Origin: Lacihabitans sp. LS3-19
GTDB lineage: Bacteria; Bacteroidota; Bacteroidia; Cytophagales; Spirosomataceae
Length of the DNA stretch: 64,000 nucleotides
Reading direction: 5' to 3'
NCBI RefSeq assembly: GCF_024343575.1
Contig: NZ_RJUA01000008.1
Span: forward strand, 1-64,000
Part shown: piece by piece, positions 63,724 through 64,000 of the stretch
How the letters are laid out: each line of letters begins with the position of its first letter
Position numbering within the stretch: position 1 is the stretch's first letter
Program-made: the position numbers and the translations under genes
Notes under the pieces: model-generated
The model's database searches: none
Told to the model about the DNA's origin: nothing
What the model saw: the letters and a program-made list of their open reading frames with translations, nothing else

Positions 63724-64000
63724 ATGAAAAACAGAGTAGGAATATTAGTTCTTTTCATAGCTTTTTCGGTTATCAGTTTATATTATCTGGTAAGAACATG
63801 GAAAGTTAACGACATCAGAAAAGATGCCAGCGAATATGCTTTAGGCAAAGACGGGAAAGAAATCCCAGGTAAAAAACAAAGATATTTGGATTCATTGTGG
63901 AAACAAGATGTCTTTTTGGGTTCGACTTTAGAAAACCTAAGCAAACAAGAGCTTGGCCTTGGACTTGACCTTCAAGGAGGTATGCACGTAATTTTAGAGG
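63724..64000 (+). CDS. secD: Protein translocase subunit SecD/SecDF, 3' end cut by window
   Basis: The first 92 codons of a membrane protein, starting MKNRVGILVLFIAFSVISLYYL (split over one hydrophobic helix, residues ~5-24) and reaching LGLGLDLQGGMHVILE, the hallmark of SecD just after its first helix. SecD/SecF uses the proton gradient to help late protein export through SecYEG; in Bacteroidota the two are often one fused SecDF protein, which cannot be decided here because the gene runs out of the window. Confidence 0.92.
   Translation, partial: MKNRVGILVLFIAFSVISLYYLVRTWKVNDIRKDASEYALGKDGKEIPGKKQRYLDSLWKQDVFLGSTLENLSKQELGLGLDLQGGMHVILE

Overview
The window is a low-GC, AT-rich piece of a Bacteroidota chromosome, most likely from the Cytophagales; this is inferred from content, not from a search. 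The signs are promoters of the Bacteroidota type (a TTG followed about 19-21 bases later by TAnnTTTG), almost no Shine-Dalgarno sequences, many lipoproteins with a Cys lipobox, a PorT-like barrel, a BamA-like barrel, a PduO-type cobalamin adenosyltransferase, rhomboid proteins in tandem and an ECF sigma factor paired with a membrane-anchored barrel protein. Most genes are ordinary chromosomal genes. No rRNA, tRNA, CRISPR array, insertion sequence or prophage was recognised.

Region by region: 1-1 kb holds the end of an ArgE-like deacetylase. From 1 to 16 kb lies a mostly minus-strand block of planctomycete-type surface genes: two large lipoproteins with a beta-propeller, HEAT repeats and cytochrome c; a three-gene run (PSCyt1-DUF1549-DUF1553, DUF1501, DUF2231-cytochrome-LRR-chitobiase); and a sugar-kinase-like phosphotransferase. 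A divergent lipoprotein/SGNH hydrolase pair sits between the two large lipoproteins. From 16.4 to 23.2 kb is a plus-strand operon for propionyl-CoA to succinyl-CoA (biotin carrier, short mutase small subunit, biotin carboxylase, mutase large subunit, carboxyltransferase). The adenosyltransferase that makes the mutase cofactor is at 60.3-60.9 kb. From 23.2 to 34.5 kb are an M28 peptidase, a decayed BASS-family transporter, an SNF2 helicase, a GxxExxY protein, a histidine phosphatase, a sugar isomerase-like protein, RidA and a sialate O-acetylesterase.

From 34.5 to 40 kb the chromosome is patchier: repeat clusters (a ~46-bp degenerate tandem repeat, a hexamer satellite and an exact 53-bp tandem hairpin repeat), small unknown genes, gene relics and a set of inverted repeats that could be a cassette-like recombination site or an RNA switch. 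From 40 to 53 kb are housekeeping and membrane genes (aroE, DedA, a ComA homologue, an SLC45-like carrier, a BamA-like barrel, mutL, two rhomboids, dxs, an EamA transporter and an AAA ATPase). From 53 to 64 kb come tyrS, a PorT-like barrel, the sigma/anti-sigma-barrel pair, a PepSY-like lipoprotein, a CBM9-like protein, pduO, queA and the start of secD/secDF.

The least understood parts are the planctomycete-type module, the fused anti-sigma/outer-membrane barrel protein, the tandem rhomboid pair whose second member lacks the catalytic His, the ComA homologue outside a coenzyme M pathway, the truncated mutase small subunit, and the repeat and small-gene region around 34.5-40 kb.
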